Below, in pieces: positions 50,460-58,520 of a DNA stretch of 64,000 nucleotides. Source of the stretch: Nocardia aurantiaca (GTDB lineage Bacteria > Actinomycetota > Actinomycetes > Mycobacteriales > Mycobacteriaceae); contig NZ_WMBB01000009.1 of assembly GCF_009708175.1 (NCBI RefSeq), positions 248,001 to 312,000 of the forward strand. Direction: 5' to 3'. Made by a program: the position numbers and the translations under genes. The notes beneath the pieces are model-generated. The model was given only the letters and a program-made list of their open reading frames with translations. It was not told the DNA's origin and did no database searches. Position 1 is the first letter of the stretch, and each line of letters opens with the position of its first letter.

Positions 50460-51116
50460 GTGGGGGCGGATTTGGTTGGTCTTGCGGTGGCCGGCGTCGG
50501 CGTGGTGGGCACGCTCGGAGCGTCCGTGGCGGCCCAGTGGGCGGTGCTGCGAGGCAAACGATTGGATGCCGAGATTCACCGGGAGCAGCATGCCGAGCAG
50601 CGGGACGAGGCAGTGAGGCAGCAGGAGCGTGAGCGGAAGCAGGCCGTGTATTCGGAGTTCAATTCCGCCGCTCGCAACTATCGGATGCAGTTGCATCACT
50701 GTGTGATGGCGCTGGAACGTGGCGGACCGGCCGAGGTCGATCAGCTGGAGAACGACCGCCGGGTCTATCGCGAGGTGTACGCCCAGGCCCAGATGATCCT
50801 GCCTGATGATGTGCTGGTGGTTGCCTCGGAAATCGATCTGTCCCTTGGGAATTCCTATCGCGCTGTCCTCTGCCTGGTCGAATACGCGGACCCGGACGCT
50901 GTGGCCCGGTTGCATCGCTGGCTGGACGGCCCGGTTTCGGAGGCTGTGTGGCTGTTGCGGCAGGTGCTTCGCGAGGATCTCGGAGTGACGACTTCGCTCA
51001 CGGATCCGAGTGTGCGAACGGCGGCTCTCGCGTCGGCTCGGATCGCGCAGTTCGAGGCCGGAGCGGGCGCCTTGAATTGCAGGCTCGGGGGAGATGTCGG
51101 GGCGCAATCAATGTAG
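50460..51116 (+). CDS. Hypothetical protein with N-terminal membrane anchor and coiled coil
   Basis: The protein has 218 residues. ADLVGLAVAGVGVVGTLGAS is a membrane segment, followed by a charged coiled coil (IHREQHAEQRDEAVRQQERE) and a helical domain (EFNSAARNYRMQLHHCVMAL, DNDRR-like ENDRRVYREVYAQAQMIL). Such anchored helical proteins are common in Streptomyces and Nocardia; function unknown. It ends in a 9-base overlap with the convergent histidine kinase gene. Confidence 0.72.
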   Translation: MGADLVGLAVAGVGVVGTLGASVAAQWAVLRGKRLDAEIHREQHAEQRDEAVRQQERERKQAVYSEFNSAARNYRMQLHHCVMALERGGPAEVDQLENDRRVYREVYAQAQMILPDDVLVVASEIDLSLGNSYRAVLCLVEYADPDAVARLHRWLDGPVSEAVWLLRQVLREDLGVTTSLTDPSVRTAALASARIAQFEAGAGALNCRLGGDVGAQSM

Positions 51117-52823
51117 CGGTGCCGACCAGCGCAGGCGGGTGCCGGTGTCGTCGGGGTTGGGGTGGATGGTGAAGGTGCCGCAGAGGTCTCGAGCGCGGCG
51201 GGACAGGTTGGAGAGACCGCTGGGGGTGATGTTGTCGGGGATGCCGGTGCCGTCGTCGCAGACCGTAATGGTGAGGTCGTCGGCTACGTCGACCGAGACG
51301 GAGAGCGTGCGGGCGTTGGCGTGGCGGACGGCGTTGCTGACGGCCTCGCGGACAACGGCTTCGGCGTGGTCGGCCAGGATGGGGGTGACGACAGACAGGG
51401 GCCCGGAGGCGCGCAGAGATGTGCGCAGGTCGATGTCGGCGGTGTGCTGGGCGATGACCTGTTCGAGGCGTTGACGCAGGCCGGGGGATTGGGCATTGCT
51501 GCCGTGCAGGTCGAAGATCGAGGTGCGGATTTCCTGGACCACGTCCTGGAGGTCGTTGACCACGTCGGTCAGGCGTTGGCGGACCTCGGGGGTGCGGGTG
51601 CGGGCGATCGTGCCCTGCAGGCTCAGTCCCGCGGCGAACAGCCGCTGGATGACGTGGTCGTGCAGGTCGCGGGCGATGCGGTCGCGGTCGGTGAGGACAT
51701 CCAGTTCGCGCACACGCTGCTGGGCCTCCGACAGCTGGATGGCGAGGGCGGCCTGTTCGGTGAAAGCCGCTGCCAATTCCAGGATTTCGATGGAGAACGG
51801 GGAAGCGGAGATCGGGCGGACGATGACCAGTACGCCGAAGGTGGAGCCCTGGGCATGCAACGGGAGGATCAGGGTGGGGCCGGGTCGGTCGATCGGCTTG
51901 CCCAGGTCGATATCGGCGGCGTCGTCGAAGCTGAGTGGCGTGCCCTCGGTGAGCACCTGGCCGATGGCGGTGCCGCTGACGCGGGCGACCGGACTGCTGG
52001 GCCCCGCTCCGGGCCCGGACCACCGTGCGATCCGCAGTTCCCGCCGGTTCGCCGCCGAAATACCCGGATCGTCGTCGATGGCCAGGAACGCGCGTTCGGC
52101 CTGCGTCAGCGTCCGTGCGTGCTCGACCACGTGGGCCAGCACCGCGTCCGCGGCGGTCCCTGCAAGAAAAGCCGTCGCGGTGTCGCGGGTCGCCTCGATC
52201 CACGCCTGGCGGGTACGCGCCGACTCGTACAACCGCGCATTGTCGATGGCGATGCCGGCCGCCGCGGCCAGCGCCTGCACGATCACCTCGTCGTCCTCGG
52301 TGAAGGGCAGGCCGTTCCTCTTCTCGGTCAGATACAGGTTGCCGAAGATCTCGTCGCGAATGCGCACCGGCACACCGAGAAACGTGTGCATGGGTGGGTG
52401 ATTGACCGGGAAGCCAACGGACGCGGCATGACTGGCGAGGTTATCGAGCCGGATCGTCTCGGGCTGGTGGAACAGCAGCCCCAGCACACCGTGCCCGGCG
52501 GGAAGATCGCCGATGGACGCCGCGGTGGCCGCGTCGATGCCCTCGTGGACGAATTGGGTGAGATATCCGTCCGCGCCACGCACGCCCAGTGCGCCGTAGC
52601 GGGCTTCGACCAGGCTGTTGGCGGTGCGCACGATGGTGCGCAGCGTCTGATCGAGGTCGAGTCCAGCGGTGACCGACAGCATGGCCTCGACGAGACCGTC
52701 CATTCGGTCGCGCGCGTCGATGATCTGATCGACCCGGTCCTTGACCTCGGTCAGCAGTTCCCGCAGTCGCAACTGCGACAACGTGCTTCGCACCGAGTAC
52801 GAATCGCCGGAGGGGGCAGTCAT
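51108..52823 (-). CDS. GAF-domain sensor histidine kinase, DosS/DevS-like
   Basis: The protein has 571 residues. GAF-1 spans about 50-190 (GHGVLGLLFHQPETIRLDNL, GFPVNHPPMHTFLGVPVR, FGNLYLTEKRNGLPFTEDDE), very like mycobacterial DevS/DosT where this domain binds heme and senses O2, NO or CO. GAF-2 spans 215-360. The dimer/phosphoacceptor helix is RDRIARDLHDHVIQRLFAAG, and the ATPase has EAVSNAVRHANA and DDGTGIPDN. No response regulator is adjacent, yet DosR-type boxes surround it. Start ATG 52823. Confidence 0.9.
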   Translation of the reverse strand: MTAPSGDSYSVRSTLSQLRLRELLTEVKDRVDQIIDARDRMDGLVEAMLSVTAGLDLDQTLRTIVRTANSLVEARYGALGVRGADGYLTQFVHEGIDAATAASIGDLPAGHGVLGLLFHQPETIRLDNLASHAASVGFPVNHPPMHTFLGVPVRIRDEIFGNLYLTEKRNGLPFTEDDEVIVQALAAAAGIAIDNARLYESARTRQAWIEATRDTATAFLAGTAADAVLAHVVEHARTLTQAERAFLAIDDDPGISAANRRELRIARWSGPGAGPSSPVARVSGTAIGQVLTEGTPLSFDDAADIDLGKPIDRPGPTLILPLHAQGSTFGVLVIVRPISASPFSIEILELAAAFTEQAALAIQLSEAQQRVRELDVLTDRDRIARDLHDHVIQRLFAAGLSLQGTIARTRTPEVRQRLTDVVNDLQDVVQEIRTSIFDLHGSNAQSPGLRQRLEQVIAQHTADIDLRTSLRASGPLSVVTPILADHAEAVVREAVSNAVRHANARTLSVSVDVADDLTITVCDDGTGIPDNITPSGLSNLSRRARDLCGTFTIHPNPDDTGTRLRWSAPLH

Positions 52824-52937
52824 CTGGAGGCATCCTGGGTGTGATGAGGGTGGAGCTGGGGTCGAGCTCGCCCAGTGTATTTGGCAGGTCGGCCGATCTG
52901 CCTCCCCGGCGCCGCGCATGCCGTGACCTCGTCCCCG

Positions 52938-53816
52938 TTATCCTGCGGCCGTCTCCGGGTGGTGCAGCGCGTCCAGGGCCGCGGCGAGCAGCAGGCGCGC
53001 TTCGGCGGCAACGGTGTTGAGGGCGGGCTCCGCGAGCGCGGAGACCTGCACCTCGGGATCGGCCGCCTCGATCACGATGCCCGTGTCGTCGCCGCGCAGC
53101 ACGACTCGGTACGGAACCAGCAGACCGGCCTGGCGATCGGTTGCCAGGGCTTGCGCCGCCAACCGCGGATGGCATACATCGAGGATCAGGTACTCCTCGA
53201 TGTCCTCGCCGGTCTTCTCGCGCAGCACCTCTCGCAAATCGATTTCGGCGAGGATTCCGAAGCCCTGGCGGCGCAACGACTCTCGCGTTCGCTCGACCGC
53301 GTCGGCGAAGGTCGATTCCATATGGGTGGCGATGGCCGGCGCGGGCGCGACCGGCATCCGGATCTCGGTGATCAACTGCCGTGGGTCGCTGACCTCGTCG
53401 GGCCCGACGAGATAGGCCTCGGTGGGCGGACCGATCGGTTTGCATCCGGCTTCCCGCACCCACTCGGCGAGGGCGCGGTAGGCCGCATCCAGTTCGTCGT
53501 AGCCGCCGCGATGGCAGGTGCGCGCTACCAGCGTAGGCGGTACGACCATCAACTGCGCCCCGGAGGCGGGCCCGAGATTGGGCGCCGGCTCGATCGGCAA
53601 CCCGAGGTCGACCCGGATGGTGTCTTCGACGGGAAGCTCGTGAGGGAAAGTGATGGTCGGCACTCCCGAAGCGGTCAGTCCGGCGCGCTCGGCCACCTCG
53701 GTCATGCGCTCGAGCCCGGCGACGATGGCGTCCCGAAGTCGGTCGGGCTGGATCTCGAGGGGGATCTGCATCACGGTCTGCGGCGCCGTTTCGCACAGAC
53801 CGATTCGGTATCTCAT
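52938..53816 (-). CDS. GyrI-like effector-binding domain fused to DUF302
   Basis: The protein has 292 residues. The first 150 are a GyrI-like/SOUL-type ligand domain (YRIGLCETAPQTVMQIPLEI, VARTCHRGGYDELDAAYRAL, EAYLVGPDEVSDPRQLITEI). The rest is DUF302 (TRESLRRQGFGILAEIDLRE, YLILDVCHPRLAAQALATDR), a domain common in stress and hypoxia genes. There is no DNA-binding domain. A strong AGGAGG lies 7 bases before the ATG. It is divergent from the PPOX gene across a DosR box. Confidence 0.87.
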   Translation of the reverse strand: MRYRIGLCETAPQTVMQIPLEIQPDRLRDAIVAGLERMTEVAERAGLTASGVPTITFPHELPVEDTIRVDLGLPIEPAPNLGPASGAQLMVVPPTLVARTCHRGGYDELDAAYRALAEWVREAGCKPIGPPTEAYLVGPDEVSDPRQLITEIRMPVAPAPAIATHMESTFADAVERTRESLRRQGFGILAEIDLREVLREKTGEDIEEYLILDVCHPRLAAQALATDRQAGLLVPYRVVLRGDDTGIVIEAADPEVQVSALAEPALNTVAAEARLLLAAALDALHHPETAAG

Positions 53817-54005
53817 GACATGCCTCCTAATCGTGGTCGTCTCTTCAGGATCCGGCCGCGGCGGGTTCGGCCACAGAGTCGAACGTCCCGGTGACAGGGG
53901 CAGAATCGCAGCGCCGCAAGAGGACCGGGGAGTGGCGGCGGCGGCGACGGATTCGGTTCGCGGGAGCCGAAGTCGGGTGATCGACCGTCGAAGCGGTGTG
54001 TCGTC

Positions 54006-54022
54006 GAGGACCTTAGGCCCTG
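54006..54022 (+). promoter_or_regulatory. DosR-type dormancy box between divergent genes
   Basis: GAGGACCTTAGGCCCTG fits the GGGACyTTnGGCCC core of DosR sites. It is 72 bases before the PPOX ATG and about 190 before the GyrI/DUF302 ATG, so it may act on both. It differs from the box at 58424 in one base. Confidence 0.75.
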
Positions 54023-54093
54023 TCGGATGCGAGCGTTCGATGGTCACATGGAGATTTGCAACACCTAGCGAACCGATGACGGGAGATGACGGC

Positions 54094-54552
54094 ATGAGCG
54101 GTTTCCGGGCCGACGAGGCAGCTCGGAGCGTGGTGAACCTGTCTCGGGACGAGTCGATGCGTCTGCTGGCCGGTGTCCCGTTCGGTCGCGTGGTTTTCAC
54201 TCGCGACGCTCTGCCGGCGATCCGTCCGGTGAACCACATCATCGACTCGGGCGCCGTCATCATCCGCACGCGGCTGACCTCCCGCCTCACCTCGGCGGTC
54301 CGCGCCGACACCGACGTGGTGGTCGCGTACGAGGCTGACGACATCGACCCGCACACCCGTATCGGGTGGTCGGTCGTGGTCACGGGCATCGCGCGCACGG
54401 TCACCGATCCGGAGCGGCTATCCCGCTACGACGCGCTGGTCCGGCCGTGGATCGACGGGGTCATGGACACCGTCGTGGCCATCGAGCCGACGCTGGTAAC
54501 CGGAGTTCGCCTGGTCGAGTGCGCATCGATCGGCGTCGACTCGCTATGCTGA
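54094..54552 (+). CDS. Pyridoxamine 5'-phosphate oxidase (PPOX) family protein
   Basis: The protein has 152 residues. It shows the split-barrel flavin fold: LAGVPFGRVVFTRDALPAIR, PVNHIIDSGAVIIRTRLTSR, VVVAYEADDIDPHTRIGWSV, VVTGIARTVTD. Small PPOX-fold proteins bind FMN, F420 or heme and several are DosR targets in M. tuberculosis. GGGAG precedes ATG 54094. Cofactor and reaction are not readable. Confidence 0.88.
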   Translation: MSGFRADEAARSVVNLSRDESMRLLAGVPFGRVVFTRDALPAIRPVNHIIDSGAVIIRTRLTSRLTSAVRADTDVVVAYEADDIDPHTRIGWSVVVTGIARTVTDPERLSRYDALVRPWIDGVMDTVVAIEPTLVTGVRLVECASIGVDSLC

Positions 54553-54740
54553 CCCGGCGTCGACGGGACGGGAAACTGGCTGACAGGCCGGAGGGTGCGG
54601 TGCGCTCGCGCTGGTGATCCCGCGGGCCCGCGGCAGCCGTGATCGCAACCGCCCGGCTACCATCCACGCTGCCGTGTGTCGGATGGAGTGCCGATCCGCG
54701 ACGCCGCCGACACCCGACCGTTCCGGAGAGGACCACCACC

Positions 54741-54872
54741 ATGTGTCAACCGACCCCCTGCGACTGCGGCAAGATCACCTGGGCCGGCTGTGGCGAGCAC
54801 ATCGACCAGGTCAAGGCCGCCGTTCCCGCCGAGCAGTGGTGCGACGGCGAGCACGAGACCGCCGACAACTAG
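54741..54872 (+). CDS. Cys-rich mini-protein (MCxPTxC family), copy B
   Basis: The protein has 43 residues: MCQPTPCDCGKITWAGCGEH, IDQVKAAVPAEQWCDGEHET, ending ADN. It matches copy A (49445) at the Cys residues, the TW-GCG-H core and the VPA-QWC end. GGAGAGGA precedes the ATG. It lies between the PPOX and universal stress protein genes in the dormancy block. Likely metal-binding; function unknown. Confidence 0.72.
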   Translation: MCQPTPCDCGKITWAGCGEHIDQVKAAVPAEQWCDGEHETADN

Positions 54873-54915
54873 CCGATACCCAGCTCCCGCGACCGTGTTC
54901 CCATCGCCTGCGGTC

Positions 54916-54935
54916 TTTGGGCCTCGAGTCCCATG
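54916..54935 (-). promoter_or_regulatory. Possible DosR-type box before the universal stress protein gene
   Basis: On the minus strand, GGGACTCGAGGCCC keeps both half sites (GGGACT and GGCCC) of the DosR core and differs only in the middle bases. It lies about 92 bases before the USP start. Confidence 0.5.
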
Positions 54936-55026
54936 ACCATCGGCCGCAGTGGGGCAGTCCCGCCGATTCCTACCGTGAGGGTGGGCGGTGATCGCCGCCC
55001 GGGATCGACACCGCCGGGAGATGGCA

Positions 55027-55950
55027 ATGACTGAGCTGGAATACGAGGACCCGCACCGACTGGTGACCGCGGCGGTAGTCGTGGGCGTGGACGGATCGCC
55101 GGGATCGGACATCGCGCTGCGCTGGGCGGCCGACCTGGCGGCGCGCCGCGGTCGGGAATTGCAGATCATCCACGGTCTGGATCTGGTGGGCACCAGCGCC
55201 GTATTGGGACCGTACGCGGTGGTGACGCCCGAGGTGATCGACACCGCGCGGGCCCACGGGCAGACGGTGCTTCGAAATGCCCTCGGGTCCGTGCGCGCCG
55301 TGCACCCGGGGCTGCGGGCTACGGCGCACCTGTACAACGACTCCGCCGCGGGGCTGCTGATCGACTACAGCGCGCGGGCATACGTCGTGGTGCTCGGTGC
55401 GACCGGAAACTCCGGAACGCTGGCGCATCTGGGTTCGACGCTGTTGTCGGTGACCGCGCACGCCAAGGGCAATGTGATCGTGGTGCGCCCGGATCCCGAC
55501 GCGGACAACACCGTTCGCGACTCGGGTCCCGTCGTGGTCGGCATCGATTGCGGTCCGGTCAGCGAGCCCGCGATAGCCGCCGCGTTCGCCGAGGCCTCGG
55601 AGCGCGGCGCGGATCTGGTGGCCGTGCACGTCTGGAGTGATTGGAGCGCGGGCATGTTCGCCGGCGACCATCCGACGCCGGTGCTCGACGATGTCGAGGC
55701 CGTCGAGGAGTCGGTGCTGGCCGAGCGGCTCGCCGGGTGGCAGGAGAAGTATCCGGATGTGGCCGTGTCCCGCCGCGTCTACTTCTCCGCCCCCGCGGCG
55801 CAGCTGCAGGAATGGTCGAAGCACGCGCAACTGATCGTGGTCGGCAACCGTGGCCGTGGCGGATTCGTGGGCCTGCTGCTCGGCTCGACCGCGCATTCGC
55901 TGGTGCAGCATGCGCACAGCCCGGTCATGGTCGTCCACCCCGCCGAGTGA
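55027..55950 (+). CDS. Universal stress protein with two tandem USP domains
   Basis: The protein has 307 residues. Domain 1 starts VVVGVDGSPGSDIALRWAAD and ends with GNVIVVRPD. Domain 2 has VVVGIDCGPVSEPAIAAAFA and the ATP-binding end VVGNRGRGGFVGLLLGSTAH with SPVMVVHP. Tandem USPs of this kind are DosR-regulated in mycobacteria and bind ATP or cAMP to slow growth. ATG 55027 follows GGGAG; in-frame starts exist at 54988 and 55021. Confidence 0.92.
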   Translation: MTELEYEDPHRLVTAAVVVGVDGSPGSDIALRWAADLAARRGRELQIIHGLDLVGTSAVLGPYAVVTPEVIDTARAHGQTVLRNALGSVRAVHPGLRATAHLYNDSAAGLLIDYSARAYVVVLGATGNSGTLAHLGSTLLSVTAHAKGNVIVVRPDPDADNTVRDSGPVVVGIDCGPVSEPAIAAAFAEASERGADLVAVHVWSDWSAGMFAGDHPTPVLDDVEAVEESVLAERLAGWQEKYPDVAVSRRVYFSAPAAQLQEWSKHAQLIVVGNRGRGGFVGLLLGSTAHSLVQHAHSPVMVVHPAE

Positions 55951-55969
55951 CCTTGCGCCCGAACGGCGT

Positions 55970-56182
55970 TCACCGCGGGGCGGTCCGCCCCGCCGTGATC
56001 GGGTAGGCGGCCGGTCCGATCGGCCTTGCCGCGAAGTGTCCGATGGCGGTGGGTGAGATGCAGCCGGAGCGGAAGACCGTAAACCACGAGTATTCCGCCG
56101 AGGTGCACCCACCGCCCGGGTGCGCGATGTGACAGGTCAGGTATTTCGACGACACCTGCGGCAGCCTGATCCAGATGGTCAC
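55970..56182 (-). CDS. Doubtful small hypothetical protein
   Basis: This 70-residue frame begins MTIWIRLPQVSSKYLTCHIA. Its composition is protein-like (SAEYSWFTVFRSG) but there is no known match and no strong start signal. It fills the gap between the USP and desaturase genes and might be real. Confidence 0.25.
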   Translation of the reverse strand: MTIWIRLPQVSSKYLTCHIAHPGGGCTSAEYSWFTVFRSGCISPTAIGHFAARPIGPAAYPITAGRTAPR

Positions 56183-56199
56183 CCGGCCTGGCCCGGGCG

Positions 56200-57159
56200 T
56201 CAGACGCGGGCGCGCTCGCGGGCCAGGGCGCGGTCACGCTGTTCTTCGAAACGTGGGATCTGTATCTTCTCGAGGTTCTCGAGGTAACCGGACAACCGTT
56301 CCCGGGCCTGCTCACCCTGCGGGCCGAAGTCGGTGCGGCCGAAGACATCCCACTGCCGTATCACGGGCATCAGCACGTCTTCGTAGTGCTGGCGGAGATC
56401 GTAGATCCCGTGCTTGGCCATGAGGACCCCGTGGCGGCGGAAGTTGGGCATGCCGGTGCCGGGCATCCGGAAGTTCTCGACGATCAGATCGATGGCCGTC
56501 ATGGCCTGGTCGGGAACGAGGTCGAGCGCCGCGCCGCACAGGGTGCGGTAGAAGATCATGTGCAGGTTCTCGTCGAGGGCCAGTCGCTGCATGATGCGGT
56601 CGGCGACGGGATCATCGCAGAACTTGGCGGTATTGCGGTGACTGATCCGGGTGGCCAGCTCCTGGAAGCTGACATAGGCCACCGAGTACAGGAAACCGGC
56701 GTGCGCGGCCGCGGTGGCCGAATCGACCGGGGCGGCGAAACCGTTGGTCATGTGGGTCATTCGGTCGTTCTCCAGCGCGACCGGATCGACGCCGCGGGTA
56801 ACGACCAGATAGTCGCGCAGAACCACGCTGTGCCGGTTCTCCTCGGCGGTCCACCGGCCGACCCAGGTTCCCCACGCGCCGTCGCGGGAGAAGTTCTCGG
56901 CGATCTCGCGGTGGTAGGACGGCAGATTGTCCTCGGTGAGCAGATTGGTGATCAGCGCGGCCTTCGCCACCTCCGAGAGCCTGGATTGTTCCGGGTCCCA
57001 ATCGATTCCGCCGAGTTGTGCGAAGTTGCGGCCGTCATCCCAGGGCACGTAGTCGTGGGGGTGCCAATCCTTGAACACCGATAGATGCCGATCCAGCGCC
57101 TGCCCGGCGATCGGCTCGAGTTCGACCAGAATCTCACGCTGCGTAAGCTCACGCGCCAC
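56200..57159 (-). CDS. Acyl-ACP desaturase (ferritin-like di-iron, DesA-type)
   Basis: The protein has 319 residues. WTAEENRHSVVLRDYLVV near 135 and LALDENLHMIFYRTLCG near 205 are the paired E/H motifs binding two irons. The start (LTQREILVELEPIAGQALDR) matches plant-type acyl-ACP desaturases as in mycobacterial DesA1/DesA2. It introduces a double bond in acyl chains using O2. GTG 57159 is set by homology. A perfect DosR-type box is about 82 bases upstream, unusual for an O2-using enzyme. Confidence 0.92.
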   Translation of the reverse strand: MARELTQREILVELEPIAGQALDRHLSVFKDWHPHDYVPWDDGRNFAQLGGIDWDPEQSRLSEVAKAALITNLLTEDNLPSYHREIAENFSRDGAWGTWVGRWTAEENRHSVVLRDYLVVTRGVDPVALENDRMTHMTNGFAAPVDSATAAAHAGFLYSVAYVSFQELATRISHRNTAKFCDDPVADRIMQRLALDENLHMIFYRTLCGAALDLVPDQAMTAIDLIVENFRMPGTGMPNFRRHGVLMAKHGIYDLRQHYEDVLMPVIRQWDVFGRTDFGPQGEQARERLSGYLENLEKIQIPRFEEQRDRALARERARV

Positions 57160-57240
57160 GGGTACGGTCCGCCTTTCCCTGTTCGATGAGTGGAGGCCTT
57201 GAGGCCACCGCCCACCGTTCCGCTCCGCGCTCGGCGGCGA

Positions 57241-57257
57241 CAGGGCCGAAGGTCCCG
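57241..57257 (-). promoter_or_regulatory. DosR-type dormancy box before the desaturase gene
   Basis: On the minus strand this reads CGGGACCTTCGGCCCTG, the best match in the window to the mycobacterial DosR core (GGGACyTTnGGCCC). It is in the right position and direction for the desaturase gene. Confidence 0.8.
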
Positions 57258-57283
57258 ACAGGACAGGGACTTCGATCTCGGGA

Positions 57284-58279
57284 TCAGCGAATGGTGAAGA
57301 AATCCGCGAGCGGGCGTCGCGGCGTGGAGGTCCACGCCTCGTCATCGGGCGCCTTGCCGATCCGAATCATGATCTGCGGCTTGTACGCCGGATGTGTGAA
57401 GTCGGTCAGCAGGTTGCGTCCGTCGGGCAATTCGGTGATGTGAGTGAGAGCACAGGTGGACAGACCGAGTACGGTGCATTCGAGCAGTGCGGCCGACAGC
57501 GCCTCCCCGGTGTGCAGCCAGTCGGTGAGAGTGTCGTACTCGGTGCTGAGCACGACCAGCCGGGCATGGTCCTCGGTCGTCTCGGTGCGACGCGCGGAAT
57601 GCCGGGCGGAGGGGAAGGTCCGTCCGACCGTGACCCGAGCCGCCTCCGCGGCAGAGGGCAACGCGTCGGGCGGGACGCCTTCGGCTGTCCCGGAATGCCC
57701 TGCCCACCAGCCGATTTCGGCCTGGTACATCATGTCGTGACGACGCAGGGCGGTAGCCTGCTCGGTGGCGGCGGTGAGCCGTGGGCGCATGCTCTCATCG
57801 AGTGCGTTCAGTTCCACGTAGTGCGGGGAACTGAGCATACGCAGACGCGGCAGTACCTGATTCCAGTTCTCGGGCGGTCGCATGGGCAGCCGGTCGGTGT
57901 GCCGTGTCTCCATCACGGCGGCACGGGAATAGAGTCCTGGAGGTGGGGAATCCCAACGGCGAAAGCGGACTTCGGCGAGATGGCGCGGTTGCGTCGGATC
58001 CGGGGTGCGCACCGTGTCGGTGTGCCAGCCGCGCGCGCCGAAGGCGGTGCGTACATGGTGGAGCATGGCGCCGCAGCTGATGGTCAGCTGCCGGCCGTGC
58101 GGGTCGGCCACACCGAGCAGGCGATCGGGGTCGCTGTAGAGATGGAGCACCTCGCCGTCGAGGACCCAGCGCCAGGGCTGGGTATTGTGCACCGACGGGG
58201 CGCGTGAGGCTCGCCGCATCGCCTCCAGCAGAGTATGGCGGTCCGGGATCGCGACCGAGGGTGTGTTCATGGCGGTCAT
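57284..58279 (-). CDS. Acg-family FMN-binding nitroreductase-like protein
   Basis: The protein has 331 residues. RASRAPSVHNTQPWRWVLDG near residue 28 is the classic Acg/Rv3131-type start. VMETRHTDRLPM and a split nitroreductase fold follow (LVVLSTEYDTLTDWLHTGEA, PQIMIRIGKAP). Acg proteins bind FMN tightly and are DosR-controlled in M. tuberculosis; the reaction is unclear. ATG 58279 (or 58270) is used. It is divergent from the hibernation factor across a DosR box. Confidence 0.9.
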   Translation of the reverse strand: MTAMNTPSVAIPDRHTLLEAMRRASRAPSVHNTQPWRWVLDGEVLHLYSDPDRLLGVADPHGRQLTISCGAMLHHVRTAFGARGWHTDTVRTPDPTQPRHLAEVRFRRWDSPPPGLYSRAAVMETRHTDRLPMRPPENWNQVLPRLRMLSSPHYVELNALDESMRPRLTAATEQATALRRHDMMYQAEIGWWAGHSGTAEGVPPDALPSAAEAARVTVGRTFPSARHSARRTETTEDHARLVVLSTEYDTLTDWLHTGEALSAALLECTVLGLSTCALTHITELPDGRNLLTDFTHPAYKPQIMIRIGKAPDDEAWTSTPRRPLADFFTIR

Positions 58280-58423
58280 GGCTCCAGTGTTCGCGTCGCG
58301 AAGAGCAGCTGATACGGGCTTTGCGCCTGCTCGGCAGGGGATTTGGTCCCGGTGCACCGGGCAGGGGATCGGTTCCCCGTGCACCGGGTTCGATCGGTGA
58401 TCGAAAAGGGCGTTGTGCGCGGC

Positions 58424-58440
58424 GAGGACCTTCGGCCCTG
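58424..58440 (+). promoter_or_regulatory. DosR-type dormancy box between nitroreductase and hibernation factor genes
   Basis: GAGGACCTTCGGCCCTG is one base different from the box at 54006. It lies 81 bases before the hibernation factor GTG and about 145 before the nitroreductase ATG and may drive both. Confidence 0.78.
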
Positions 58441-58520
58441 TTAGCGCCGCGGTGGCCGGTGATGACATGGAGCGTCAACGAACCAGGTCGAACTCGATCA
58501 CCATCAGGAGGTCGTGCAGC

